34,629 nt of DNA from Citromicrobium sp. (GCA_003248395.1 QFNA01000005.1:1-34629), one strand, 5' to 3'. Counted from the first letter of the stretch, positions 1-7,564 are shown. The notes: a model not told the origin generated them from the letters alone. Numbers and translations are program-made.

Positions 1-33
1 AATCTGCTCTTCTGAAAACCTCGTACGCTTCAT
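1..33 (-). CDS. IS3-family transposase OrfA, first 11 codons only (cut by window edge)
   Basis: The reverse strand reads ATG at 33-31 and then MKRTRFSEEQI up to the window edge. This is the typical opening of the helix-turn-helix OrfA protein of IS3-family elements, which binds the element ends and is followed by the DDE catalytic OrfB. A Shine-Dalgarno-like GGAAGGA lies just upstream of the ATG. The adjacent bases at 71-97 look like the element terminus, which supports the call. Only eleven residues are visible, so the subgroup cannot be fixed. Confidence 0.7.
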   Translation of the reverse strand, partial: MKRTRFSEEQI

Positions 34-97
34 CGTCTGTCCTTCCTTCAAGGCCAGACTCTAATCCAACTTGGAGGAAAATCAGGGGGTCACGTCA
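1..97 (-). mobile_element. Left end of an IS3-family insertion sequence (partial)
   Basis: On the reverse strand the sequence running inward from about position 97 starts with TG and continues CCCCCTGATTTTCCTCC (88-72), a terminus of the kind seen on IS3-family elements. It is followed after about 40 bases by the OrfA start codon at 33. The exact outer boundary is uncertain between 91 and 97, and the other end lies outside the window, so no target-site duplication can be tested. The TGA formed at 97-95 is the stop codon of the neighbouring broken ParB-like frame. Confidence 0.65.
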
Positions 98-445
98 ACG
101 GGCCGAAGGCCCACCCGCTCCGCCCGGCGTTTGAGGGACAAAACCAGCAACTGCGGAAGAGCGACTCTGGAAGAACTGCAGCCGTATTGGTTTAGCTACA
201 CGCCGATTGCCCTCCCAGACCTCGTAAGACGGTTCAGAAGCGCCCTCTTCGGTTATGTCGACTACACCCAAAAGTTCGAGTGGATTGGTCCGGTGTTCCG
301 CAATGCTCTTCGCGAGCTCGTAAACTTGCTCGTCCTCAAGCAAAATCTTAACGATCTCAGTCGGATCGGTTACTGCACCGTGACGGGGGTTCTCTTCGTA
401 AAGGTGGATACGTTCTACAGGGATATCGAACGCTGTACTCGGCAT
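95..445 (-). pseudogene. ParB-like nuclease-domain protein, N-terminal remnant
   Basis: The first 84 residues look like the N-terminal domain of the ParB/Srx superfamily: an ENPRHG box near residue 18, a central helix with LAKSIAEH, and a VWEGNRRVA box at residues 76-84 corresponding to the GxRR motif. After about position 194 the similarity stops: the expected ALKLL-type helix is missing and the frame runs through low-similarity sequence to a TGA at 97-95 at the IS end. ParB-domain proteins of this kind are usually several hundred residues, so this 116-codon frame is a truncated relic. The start at 445 is the first in-frame ATG before the domain, and its ribosome-binding site is weak. Function before truncation is unknown. 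Confidence 0.6.
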
Positions 446-943
446 TTTTTCGGACCCCCCATTTATGAACCGCCTTTTCGAGTCCCTCGGCCGAAAGGTC
501 AACCCTCCCTTGACCCATCCCCCCTCTCGCTCTATGTGCGCGCCCATCCGGTGAAGGAATCGCCCTGCGCGTCTCCAACACCGGCCAGATAGAGCTGAAC
601 ATTGCCGGTCATGTCCCGGGGGCCTGTCGCATACGCGGCGAGGCTCTTTTCTATTGCAGCAGGGTAACCTGTTCGGGGCAGCCGTCAAAGTAACCCGGTG
701 GCCGTGCGGGCCGATGGGTGGAGTGGTTCAGCTTAGACGTCATTCCAGCGAAAGCTGGAATCTCGTGCCGCAGGCGCAGAGCTTGCGGAGAGCGATCCCG
801 GCTTTCGCCGGGATGACGGGCTAAGCCAATCGCATCACCATCACCCGCTAGTCGTCACCATTCACGTCGATCCCTTCAGGGAAAGTGGGAACCGGTTTCC
901 CGCCCGGAAGGGTCGATAAAAACGGTGAAGAGAAAGAACTCAT
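446..943. other. Gene-free stretch between the ParB-like remnant and rpsL
   Basis: I see no convincing coding sequence here. Open frames in this stretch lack recognisable protein wording. The stretch contains the REP-like double hairpin at 739-817 and an imperfect palindrome GGGAACCGGTTTCCC at 887-901, 43 bases before rpsL. The str-operon promoter should lie here, but I do not see a convincing -35/-10 pair. Confidence 0.5.
739..817. repeat. REP-like intergenic repeat with two hairpins
   Basis: The element starts GTCATTCC and ends GGATGAC, which are inverted copies apart from one base. Inside are two perfect hairpins: TTCCAGC-GAAA-GCTGGAA at 743-760, and ATCCCGGC-TTTC-GCCGGGAT at 795-814. A repeat with this wording is, to my knowledge, frequent in intergenic DNA of sphingomonads. 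Only one copy is visible here, so the repeat nature rests on that general knowledge and on the paired architecture. It could act as a transcript stabiliser or as a target of REP-associated transposases. Confidence 0.55.
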
Positions 944-1315
944 ATGCCGACGATCAACCAGCTGGTCCGCAAGGGCCGCGTTCCGCAGAAGGCCAAATCG
1001 AAGGTCCCTGCGATGGAGCAGAACCCGCAGAAGCGCGGCGTTTGCACCCGCGTCTATACGACGACCCCGAAGAAGCCGAACTCGGCTTTGCGTAAAGTTG
1101 CCAAGGTTCGCCTGACCAACCAGCGCGAAGTCATCTCCTACATTCCGGGCGAGGGCCACAATTTGCAGGAGCACAGCGTCGTGCTCATCCGCGGCGGCCG
1201 TGTTCGCGACCTTCCCGGCGTTCGCTACCACGTCCTTCGCGGCGTGCTCGATACGCAGGGCGTGAAGGACCGCAAGCAGTCGCGCTCGAAATACGGCGCC
1301 AAGCGTCCGAAGTAA
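944..1315 (+). CDS. rpsL: 30S ribosomal protein S12
   Basis: This 123-residue protein is full length for S12, which lines the decoding centre of the 30S subunit and controls tRNA selection accuracy. The conserved loops TTTPKKPNSA (residues 39-48) and RGGRVRDLPGVRYH (83-96) are present. Lys43, the classic streptomycin-resistance site, is the usual Lys, but position 88 is Arg (codon CGC) rather than the Lys found in Escherichia coli. It is the first gene of the str operon, followed after 60 bases by rpsG. The ATG at 944 gives the canonical MPTINQL start, with a purine-rich ribosome-binding stretch upstream. Confidence 0.97.
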   Translation: MPTINQLVRKGRVPQKAKSKVPAMEQNPQKRGVCTRVYTTTPKKPNSALRKVAKVRLTNQREVISYIPGEGHNLQEHSVVLIRGGRVRDLPGVRYHVLRGVLDTQGVKDRKQSRSKYGAKRPK

Positions 1316-1375
1316 GGTGGCTGGTGCCGCAAGGCAGCACGGAGGTGCTGCCGCTCTCCGAAGGAGTTAGCAAAC

Positions 1376-1773
1376 ATGTCACGTCGTCGTCGTCCCGAGA
1401 AGCGGGAAATCCTGCCTGATCCGAAATTCAACGATCAGGTCCTTTCACCGTCGAGGCCAAGGCCAAGGCGAACCCGGTCGAGCTGTTCCACGCCGCGCTC
1501 GACAACATCAAGCCGCAGGTCGAGGTGCGCAGCCGCCGTGTCGGTGGTGCGACCTACCAGGTGCCGGTCGAGGTTCGTCCCGAGCGTGCGCAGGCGCTGG
1601 CCATCCGCTGGCTGATCGGTGCGGCGCGCGGTCGCCCCGAAACCACCATGGCCGCCCGTCTCTCGGGCGAGCTGATGGATGCGGCGAACAACCGCGGCAA
1701 TGCCGTCAAGAAGCGCGAGGACACGCACCGCATGGCGGACGCGAACCGCGCCTTCTCGCACTACCGCTGGTAG
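1376..1773 (+). pseudogene. rpsG: 30S ribosomal protein S7, internal deletion and frameshift
   Basis: S7 nucleates assembly of the 30S head and contacts E-site tRNA. The frame opens at 1376 with MSRRRRPEKREILPDPKFNDQVLS, normal S7 wording, and breaks at about 1443. Homology resumes in another frame at TVEAKAKANPVELFHAALDN and continues to the normal HYRW end at 1773. Against E. coli S7 about 24 residues are missing (the KFVNILMVDGKKS-type helix and following residues), roughly 73 bases, which also shifts the frame. As written no functional S7 can be made. Because the gene is essential and is normally single copy, a sequence or assembly error is more likely than real decay. Confidence 0.85.
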
Positions 1774-1789
1774 GCACCGGTTCGGATGG

Positions 1790-1813
1790 CCGTTCCGCCG
1801 ATGTGCGGAACGG
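1790..1813 (+). promoter_or_regulatory. Hairpin between rpsG and fusA
   Basis: CCGTTCCGC (1790-1798) and GCGGAACGG (1805-1813) form a perfect nine-base stem around a six-base loop, 17 bases after the rpsG stop and 73 before fusA. There is no U-run, so it is not a standard terminator. It may stabilise or process the transcript or take part in operon autoregulation, but nothing in the sequence decides between these. Confidence 0.35.
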
Positions 1814-1885
1814 TCGCCGGACGGTCACATTAGTTTAGCAAGGGGGCGGCAAAACCGTCGTCCCGAACCCCACGAGGAATTCCAC

Positions 1886-3962
1886 ATGGCACGCGAATAT
1901 CCGCTCGAGCGGTACCGCAACATCGGCATCATGGCGCACATCGATGCCGGCAAGACCACCCGACGGCGCCGCCACCATGGACTGGATGGAGCAGGAGCAG
2001 GAACGCGGCATCACCATCACCTCGGCTGCCACGACCACCTTCTGGACCGCCGAAGATCCGACCAAGGATGCGATGGGCTCGCCCGAAGACCTGCGCGAGG
2101 GCATGCCCAAGCACCGGATCAACATCATCGACACCCCCGGCCACGTCGACTTCACCATTGAAGTCGAACGCTCGCTGCGCGTGCTCGACGGCGCCGTCGC
2201 CGTTTTTGATGGAGTTGCCGGAGTGGAACCCCAATCCGAAACCGTGTGGCGCCAGGCCGACAAGTACGGCGTGCCCCGCATGTGCTTCATCAACAAACTC
2301 GACCGCACCGGCGCAGATTTCTACTACTGCGTCCAGTCGATCATCGACCGCCTCGGCGCCAACCCGCTGGTGCTGTATCTCCCGATCGGCGCCGAAAGTG
2401 ATCTCCAGGGTGTTGTCGATCTCGTCAACAACCGCGGCATCGTGTGGCAGAACGAGGATCTCGGCGCGAAATACGAATTCGTCGAAATCCCCGCCGAACT
2501 GGCCGACAAGGCGGCCGAATATCGCGAGAAGCTGATCGAGACCGCCGTCGAACAGGACGACGACGTGATGGAGCAGTACCTCGAAGGCAACGAGCCCGAT
2601 GCGGCAACGCTCAAGAAGCTGATCCGCAAGGGCACAATGGAACGCGCATTCGTGCCGGTTCTTTGTGGCTCCGCATTCAAGAACAAGGGCGTCCAGCCCC
2701 TGCTCGACGCGGTGGTCGACTACATGCCGTCACCGCTCGACGTTCCGGCCATCAAGGGCGTCCTGCCCGATAGCGACCAGGAAGACACGCGCCCCTCATC
2801 GGACGATGCTCCGTTCGCGGCGTTGGCGTTCAAGATCATGAACGACCCGTTCGTCGGCTCGCTCACCTTCACGCGCGTCTACTCCGGTCACCTCACCAAA
2901 GGCAGCGTGCTGAATTCGGTGAAGGACAAGAAGGAAAAGATCGGCCGCATGCTGCTGATGCACTCGAACAACCGCGAGGACATCGATGAAGCATTCGCCG
3001 GTGACATCGTCGCGATTGCCGGCCTCAAGGAAACGACCACGGGCGACACGCTGTGCGATGCGTCCAAGCCGATCATTCTCGAACGGATGGAATTCCCCGA
3101 GCCGGTGATCGAATTGTCGGTGGAACCGAAGACCAAGGCCGACCAGGAAAAGATGGGCGTTGCCCTCAATCGCCTGGCCGCCGAAGATCCGAGCTTCCGC
3201 GTCACCACCGATCACGAATCGGGCCAGACGATTATCAAGGGCATGGGCGAGCTTCACCTCGACATTCTTGTCGATCGCATGAAGCGCGAATTCAAGGTCG
3301 AGGCGAACGTCGGCGCACCGCAGGTCGCCTACCGCGAATACCTCGGCAAGCCGGTCGACATCGATTACACCCACAAGAAGCAGTCGGGTGGTTCGGGCCA
3401 GTTCGGTCGCGTCAAGATCAAGGTCGAACCGGGCGAGCGTGGCCAGGGTTTCGTCTTCGAAGACGAAATCAAGGGCGGTAACATTCCCAAGGAATATATC
3501 CCGGCCATCGAGAAGGGCATTCGCGAGCAGGCCGAAAGCGGCTTCCTCGTCGGCTTCCCGATCATCGACTTCACCGTGACGCTTTACGATGGTGCGTACC
3601 ACGACGTCGACTCGAGCGCGATAGCGTTCGAAATCGCCGGTCGCGGTGCCATGCGTGAAGTGGCCCAGAAGGCTGGCATCAAGCTTCTCGAACCGATCAT
3701 GAAGGTCGAGGTCGTGACACCCGAGGATTATCTCGGCGACGTCATAGGCGACCTCAACTCGCGTCGTGGCCAGATCCAGGGCACCGACAGCCGCGGCAAT
3801 GCCCAGGCAGTCGAGGCCAATGTGCCGCTGGCCAACATGTTCGGATACGTGAACGAACTGCGTTCCTTTACGCAGGGTCGTGCGCAGTACACGATGCAGT
3901 TCAGTCACTATGACGAAGTGCCGGCGAATGTCGCGCAAGAGGTCAAGGAGAAGCTTGCCTAA
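1886..3962 (+). pseudogene. fusA: Elongation factor G, internal deletion and frameshift near the N-terminus
   Basis: EF-G is the GTPase that drives ribosomal translocation. The ATG at 1886 starts normal EF-G wording with the P-loop AHIDAGKTT, but after 1962 the frame is lost. It resumes in another frame at [17 protein letters not shown] (about 1965 on) and runs intact to KEKLA at 3962. Compared with E. coli EF-G, 19 residues between GKTT and DGAATM (the TTERILFYTG to GEVH stretch) are absent; 56 bases lost also explains the frame change. Later elements are present: DTPGH, NKLD, domains II-V. An in-frame ATG at 1944 gives 672 residues but lacks the P-loop and is not a plausible true start. Error is the likeliest cause. 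Confidence 0.88.
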
Positions 3963-4055
3963 GGCGAGTGATAAGGCTAGGGGCGGCGCCTGATTCAGCG
4001 GGTGCCGATCCCAATCCCCCTGATATCCAATCAGACAGACAGAGGTTATTGAGTA

Positions 4056-5231
4056 ATGGCTAAGGAAAAATTCGAGCGGAACAAGCCGCACGTTAACGTA
4101 GGCACCATCGGTCACGTCGACCACGGCAAGACCACGCTGACCGCGGCAATCACCAAGGTACAGGGTGCGGCCGTCGATTTCGCCAACATCGACAAGGCTC
4201 CCGAAGAGCGTGAGCGCGGCATCACCATCTCGACCGCACACGTCGAGTACGAAACCGACGCGCGTCACTATGCCCACGTCGACTGCCCGGGCCACGCCGA
4301 CTATGTGAAGAACATGATCACCGGTGCCGCGCAGATGGACGGCGCGATCCTCGTCGTGAACGCAGCCGATGGCCCGATGCCTCAGACCCGCGAGCACATC
4401 CTGCTCGCGCGTCAGGTCGGCGTTCCCGCGCTGGTCGTTTACATGAACAAGGTCGATCAGGTCGACGACGAGGAAATCCTCGAACTCGTCGAGCTCGAAG
4501 TACGCGAGCTGCTCAGCTCCTACGATTTCGACGGCGACAACATTCCGATCATCAAGGGCTCGGCTCTTGCTGCTCTCGAAGGTCGCGATCCGGAAATCGG
4601 CGAAAACTCCATCAAGGAACTGATGGAAGCTGTCGACACGCACATCCCGACACCGGATCGTCCGGTCGACAAGGACTTCCTCATGCCGATCGAGGACGTT
4701 TTCTCGATCTCGGGTCGCGGTACGGTTGTTACCGGCCGCGTCGAAACCGGCGTGGTCAACGTTGGTGACGAAGTCGAGATCGTCGGCATCAAGGATACGT
4801 CGAAGACGACCGTTACCGGCGTCGAAATGTTCCGCAAGCTGCTCGATCGCGGTGAAGCCGGCGACAACATCGGCGCACTGATCCGCGGCGTTGGCCGTGA
4901 AGACGTGGAGCGTGGCCAGGTTCTCGCAAAGCCGGGTTCGGTTACACCGCACACCGACTTCAGTGCAGAGGTATACGTCCTTTCGAAGGACGAGGGCGGC
5001 CGTCACACTCCGTTCTTCGCGAACTATCGTCCGCAGTTCTACTTCCGCACGACCGACGTCACTGGTGAAGTCGTTCTGCCGGAAGGCACCGAGATGGTCA
5101 TGCCGGGCGACAACGTCACGATCGACGTCAAGCTCATTGCTCCGATCGCCATGGACGAAGGTCTGCGCTTCGCTATCCGCGAAGGTGGCCGCACCGTCGG
5201 GTCGGGCGTTGTGAGCTCGATCTCCAAGTAA
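4056..5231 (+). CDS. tuf: Elongation factor Tu, with a short in-frame loss after the P-loop helix
   Basis: EF-Tu is the GTPase that delivers aminoacyl-tRNA to the ribosome. The P-loop GHVDHGKT, switch motif RGITI, DCPGHADY, NKVD and domains II and III through GVVSSISK are all present over 391 residues. Between TAAITKV and DFANIDKAPEE the protein has only four residues (QGAAV region), where relatives known to me have about five or six more (wording like LAE..GG). This equals 15-18 bases lost in frame. The segment precedes switch I. The gene is last in the str operon and ends 20 bases before a strong terminator. The loss may be natural, but it lies next to two clearer deletions in rpsG and fusA. 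Confidence 0.93.
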   Translation: MAKEKFERNKPHVNVGTIGHVDHGKTTLTAAITKVQGAAVDFANIDKAPEERERGITISTAHVEYETDARHYAHVDCPGHADYVKNMITGAAQMDGAILVVNAADGPMPQTREHILLARQVGVPALVVYMNKVDQVDDEEILELVELEVRELLSSYDFDGDNIPIIKGSALAALEGRDPEIGENSIKELMEAVDTHIPTPDRPVDKDFLMPIEDVFSISGRGTVVTGRVETGVVNVGDEVEIVGIKDTSKTTVTGVEMFRKLLDRGEAGDNIGALIRGVGREDVERGQVLAKPGSVTPHTDFSAEVYVLSKDEGGRHTPFFANYRPQFYFRTTDVTGEVVLPEGTEMVMPGDNVTIDVKLIAPIAMDEGLRFAIREGGRTVGSGVVSSISK

Positions 5232-5250
5232 GCTTCGGCTTCGTAATTCG

Positions 5251-5296
5251 AGAAGCCCGCCATTCCAATCGAGGGATGGCGGGCTTCTTTCTTCTT
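5251..5296 (+). terminator. Rho-independent terminator of the str operon
   Basis: AGAAGCCCGCCAT (5251-5263) pairs perfectly over thirteen bases with ATGGCGGGCTTCT (5276-5288), with a twelve-base loop, and is followed by a T-rich run TTCTTCTTCC. It lies 20 bases beyond the tuf stop. This is a clear end to str-operon transcription and implies that the S10 operon has its own promoter. Confidence 0.85.
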
Positions 5297-5344
5297 CCTG
5301 CTCCCACTTCTTCCCGCCAACTCGAAAATGTTGGAAATCGGGGG

Positions 5345-5373
5345 TTGCCAGACTCGGCGGTCACCAGTATACG
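5345..5373 (+). promoter_or_regulatory. Putative sigma70-type promoter of the S10 operon
   Basis: TTGCCA (5345-5350) and TATACG (5368-5373) are separated by exactly 17 bases, a good match to housekeeping -35 and -10 boxes. It sits between the str terminator and rpsJ, where a promoter is needed, leaving a leader of about 135 bases. It has not been tested; the call rests on motif match and position. Confidence 0.55.
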
Positions 5374-5397
5374 CGCGCCGACAGACAGGGATTCGTC

Positions 5398-5470
5398 CCT
5401 TTCGCAGGAATTTACGAAAGGTCGCCCGTTCCGGGAAACCGGGCTCAGATGGGCGGGCCTTTCTTTTTTG
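5398..5470 (+). promoter_or_regulatory. Structured S10-operon leader with attenuator-like hairpin
   Basis: Two structures are visible before rpsJ. CCTTTCG (5398-5404) pairs with CGAAAGG (5415-5421). CGCCC (5423-5427) pairs with GGGCG (5451-5455) around an inner CCGG-GAAA-CCGG hairpin, and this is followed by CTTTCTTTTTT. The second has the form of an intrinsic terminator inside the leader, 46 bases before the rpsJ start, so attenuation of the operon is plausible. L4-controlled attenuation is known in Escherichia coli; whether the same control acts here is inference. Confidence 0.4.
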
Positions 5471-5515
5471 TGGCTTGGCGACAGGTCACTAGGCTCTTTC
5501 GCATTGGTGTAGGTA

Positions 5516-5827
5516 ATGGAAGCTCAGAATATCCGCATTCGCCTCAAGGCGTTCGACCATCGCGTTCTCGACCAGGCAACTGGAGAAATCGCGGAAACCG
5601 CGCGTCGTACGGGTGCTCTCATTCGTGGCCCCATTCCCATGCCAACGCGCATCGAGAAGTTTACCGTGAACCGCGGTCCGCACATCGACAAGAAGTCGCG
5701 GGAGCAGTTCGAGGTTCGGACTTACAAGCGACTGCTCGATATCGTGCAGCCCAATGCGCAGACCGTCGACGCGCTGATGAAGCTCGATCTGGCGGCAGGC
5801 GTTAACGTGGAAATCAAGCTCGCCTGA
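5516..5827 (+). CDS. rpsJ: 30S ribosomal protein S10
   Basis: S10 (103 residues) is a head protein of the 30S subunit and, in E. coli, the NusE partner in transcription antitermination. The sequence is full length and ordinary, opening with MEAQNIRIRLKAFDHR, with the conserved loop residues GPIPMPTRIEKFTV and the HIDKKSREQFE segment. It is the first gene of the S10 operon and, unusually, is separated from rplC by 240 bases holding several hairpins. The upstream ATG at 5516 follows TAGGTA, a modest ribosome-binding site. Confidence 0.97.
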   Translation: MEAQNIRIRLKAFDHRVLDQATGEIAETARRTGALIRGPIPMPTRIEKFTVNRGPHIDKKSREQFEVRTYKRLLDIVQPNAQTVDALMKLDLAAGVNVEIKLA

Positions 5828-6067
5828 GCGGTTTGATTTCAGTCCACCTGCCGGACTTAAAGCCGCAGGGCATTTTCGGGGCCCTCGATCGCCCCGCCTG
5901 ATTTCAAGGTCAGGCAAGACATCGGGATACCGCCGGATGTGATCCGGGACTGCGTCCTCCGTCTGTCTCCACTTCGGAGACAATCAGCCCGGACGGGGCG
6001 ACGCATCATTGAACGGGCTGGCAAGCACCTCGGATGGGCCGGGGTGCCTCTGTTGAGGAGTTTGACG
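5828..6067 (+). promoter_or_regulatory. Hairpin-rich 240-base gap between rpsJ and rplC
   Basis: This gap has no gene. Three clean hairpins are visible: CGGGGC/GCCCCG (5877-5882 with 5891-5896), GCCTGA/TCAGGC (5896-5901 with 5910-5915) and GTCTCC-ACTTC-GGAGAC (5965-5981). A further GCACC/GGGTGC pairing lies near 6028-6052. A gap this long between rpsJ and rplC is unusual in my knowledge of bacterial S10 operons. The structures suggest an RNA regulatory element or processing site, but no specific class is recognised. Confidence 0.35.
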
Positions 6068-6937
6068 ATGCGCACAGGCGTTATCGCAAAGAAAGTCGGG
6101 ATGACCCGCCTCTTTCAGGAGGATGGACGGCACGTGCCCGTTACCGTCCTGTCGCTGGAAGACTGTCAGGTCACTGCCCACCGTACCCAGGACCGTGACG
6201 GCTATTATGGCGTCCAGGTCGGTTCGGGTGAAGCGAAGCAGAAGAACGTGAGCAAGCCGCAACGCGAAGCATTCGCGAAGGCGGAAGTCGCGCTCAAGAT
6301 GAAGGTGGCGGAATTCCGCGTCGAGAACGAGGAAGGTCTTCTTCCAGTCGGCGCCTTTATCTCTGCGGAACACTTCATTGCGGGCCAGAAGGTCGACATC
6401 ACTGGTCATACCCAGGGTAAGGGCTTCGCCGGTGCGATGAAGCGCTGGGGATTCGGCGGTCTTCGTGCAACGCACGGTGTTTCGCTTTCTCACCGCTCGC
6501 ATGGTTCGACGGGTAACCGTCAGGATCCGGGCCGTGTGTTCAAGGGCAAGAAGATGGCCGGTCACATGGGTGATCGCCAGCGCACTCAGCAGAACCTCGA
6601 GATCGTGCGCACTGACGCCGATCGCGGCCTGATTTTCGTCAAGGGTTCGGTCCCTGGCGCGAAGAATGGCTGGCTGATGGTTCGCGATGCCGTGAAGGTC
6701 GCCATGCCGGAGGGTCTTCCTTTCCCGGGTGTCATGCGCCGCAACCAGGACGACTTCGAGCATACCGAAGCCGAAGCAGGTCTGGTCGAAAGTGCAGCCG
6801 AACACGAAGTCGGCACCGAAATTTCCGCCGAACAGCAGGAAAAGCTGCTGGAAGAGCAGGAAGCCGGTGTGGACACCGAAACCACCACCGACACGCCCGA
6901 AGCCGACAGCGGCTCGGACGAGAACAAGGAGGGCTGA
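6068..6937 (+). CDS. rplC: 50S ribosomal protein L3 with acidic C-terminal extension
   Basis: L3 helps initiate 50S assembly and approaches the peptidyl transferase centre. The start at 6068 gives the canonical MRTGVIAKKVGMTRLF and follows a GAGGAG ribosome-binding site; the open frame extends further upstream, but that part is not L3-like. The core (residues 1-220) has the conserved HRSHGSTGNRQDPGRVFKGKKMAGHMG loop, here residues 141-167. The protein is 289 residues, about 80 longer than E. coli L3, and residues from about 225 to the end are rich in Glu, Asp, Thr and Ala. The tail ends four bases before the GTG of rplD. Confidence 0.96.
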   Translation: MRTGVIAKKVGMTRLFQEDGRHVPVTVLSLEDCQVTAHRTQDRDGYYGVQVGSGEAKQKNVSKPQREAFAKAEVALKMKVAEFRVENEEGLLPVGAFISAEHFIAGQKVDITGHTQGKGFAGAMKRWGFGGLRATHGVSLSHRSHGSTGNRQDPGRVFKGKKMAGHMGDRQRTQQNLEIVRTDADRGLIFVKGSVPGAKNGWLMVRDAVKVAMPEGLPFPGVMRRNQDDFEHTEAEAGLVESAAEHEVGTEISAEQQEKLLEEQEAGVDTETTTDTPEADSGSDENKEG

Positions 6938-6940
6938 TCC

Positions 6941-7564
6941 GTGAAGGTGAAGGTCCAGAAAATCGACGGCAAGGCGTCGGGCGATATCGAGCTGAACGAC
7001 GATGTGTTCGGCGTCGAACCGCGTGCAGACATCCTGCACCGGGTCGTCACATGGCAGCTTGAGAACCGCCGCGGAACCGCGCGTCCGACGCGGGAGCGTT
7101 CGGACGTGGCTCGTACGGGCAAGAAGTTCGGTCGCCAGAAGGGCTCGGGCGGCGCTCGCCACGGCGATCGTGGCGCTCCGATCTTCATTGGTGGCGGTAA
7201 GGCTCATGGTGCGCGCAAGCGTGACTTCGAGCAGTCGCTGAACAAGAAGATCCGTGCGCTCGGTCTGAAGATGGCTCTGTCGAGCAAGGCAAAGGACGGC
7301 TTGATTGTCGTCGACAGCCTTGAACTCAAGGATGCCAAGACCAAGGCGCTAAAGGGTCACTTCGACAAGAATGGCTGGGCCGGCAAGGTCCTGATCATCG
7401 ACGGCGAAAGCGTCAACGATGGCTTCAAGAAGGCTGCCGGTAACCTGCCGGGCGTCAATGTCCTGCCGGCGATGGGTGCCAACGTCTATGACATCCTGAA
7501 GCACGACACGCTGGTCCTCACAAAGGACGCTGTCGAGAAGCTGGAGGGCCGTTTCAATGGCTAA
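6941..7564 (+). CDS. rplD: 50S ribosomal protein L4
   Basis: L4 (207 residues) binds 23S rRNA and forms part of the exit-tunnel constriction through its extended loop. That loop is visible as RPTRERSDVARTGKKFGRQKGSG and following (residues 49-71), with the GGARHGDRGAPIFIGGGKAHG segment after it. The start is GTG at 6941, preceded by a strong AAGGAGGG. The coding region overlaps rplW by eight bases, so the two are likely translationally coupled. In E. coli L4 represses this operon; no direct L4 target can be recognised here, although the leader carries an attenuator-like hairpin. Confidence 0.96.
   Translation: MKVKVQKIDGKASGDIELNDDVFGVEPRADILHRVVTWQLENRRGTARPTRERSDVARTGKKFGRQKGSGGARHGDRGAPIFIGGGKAHGARKRDFEQSLNKKIRALGLKMALSSKAKDGLIVVDSLELKDAKTKALKGHFDKNGWAGKVLIIDGESVNDGFKKAAGNLPGVNVLPAMGANVYDILKHDTLVLTKDAVEKLEGRFNG

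Noticed and set aside
71..592. Plus-strand open frame of 173 codons over the IS end and ParB-like remnant
   Set aside because: The opposite strand carries recognisable ParB and IS3 wording; this frame has none and starts inside the IS terminus.
1944..3962. ATG at 1944 as the true start of EF-G
   Set aside because: A protein from there would lack the P-loop, and the P-loop is encoded in another frame just upstream; the frame is a product of the 56-base loss.
2796..5006. Open frame of 736 codons on the minus strand opposite fusA and tuf
   Set aside because: It is a mirror of the highly biased codons of two strongly expressed genes; it spans two genes and their gap and has no protein family wording.
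5984..7207. Open frame of 407 codons on the minus strand opposite rplC and rplD
   Set aside because: It is antisense to two clear ribosomal protein genes and has no ribosome-binding site or family similarity.
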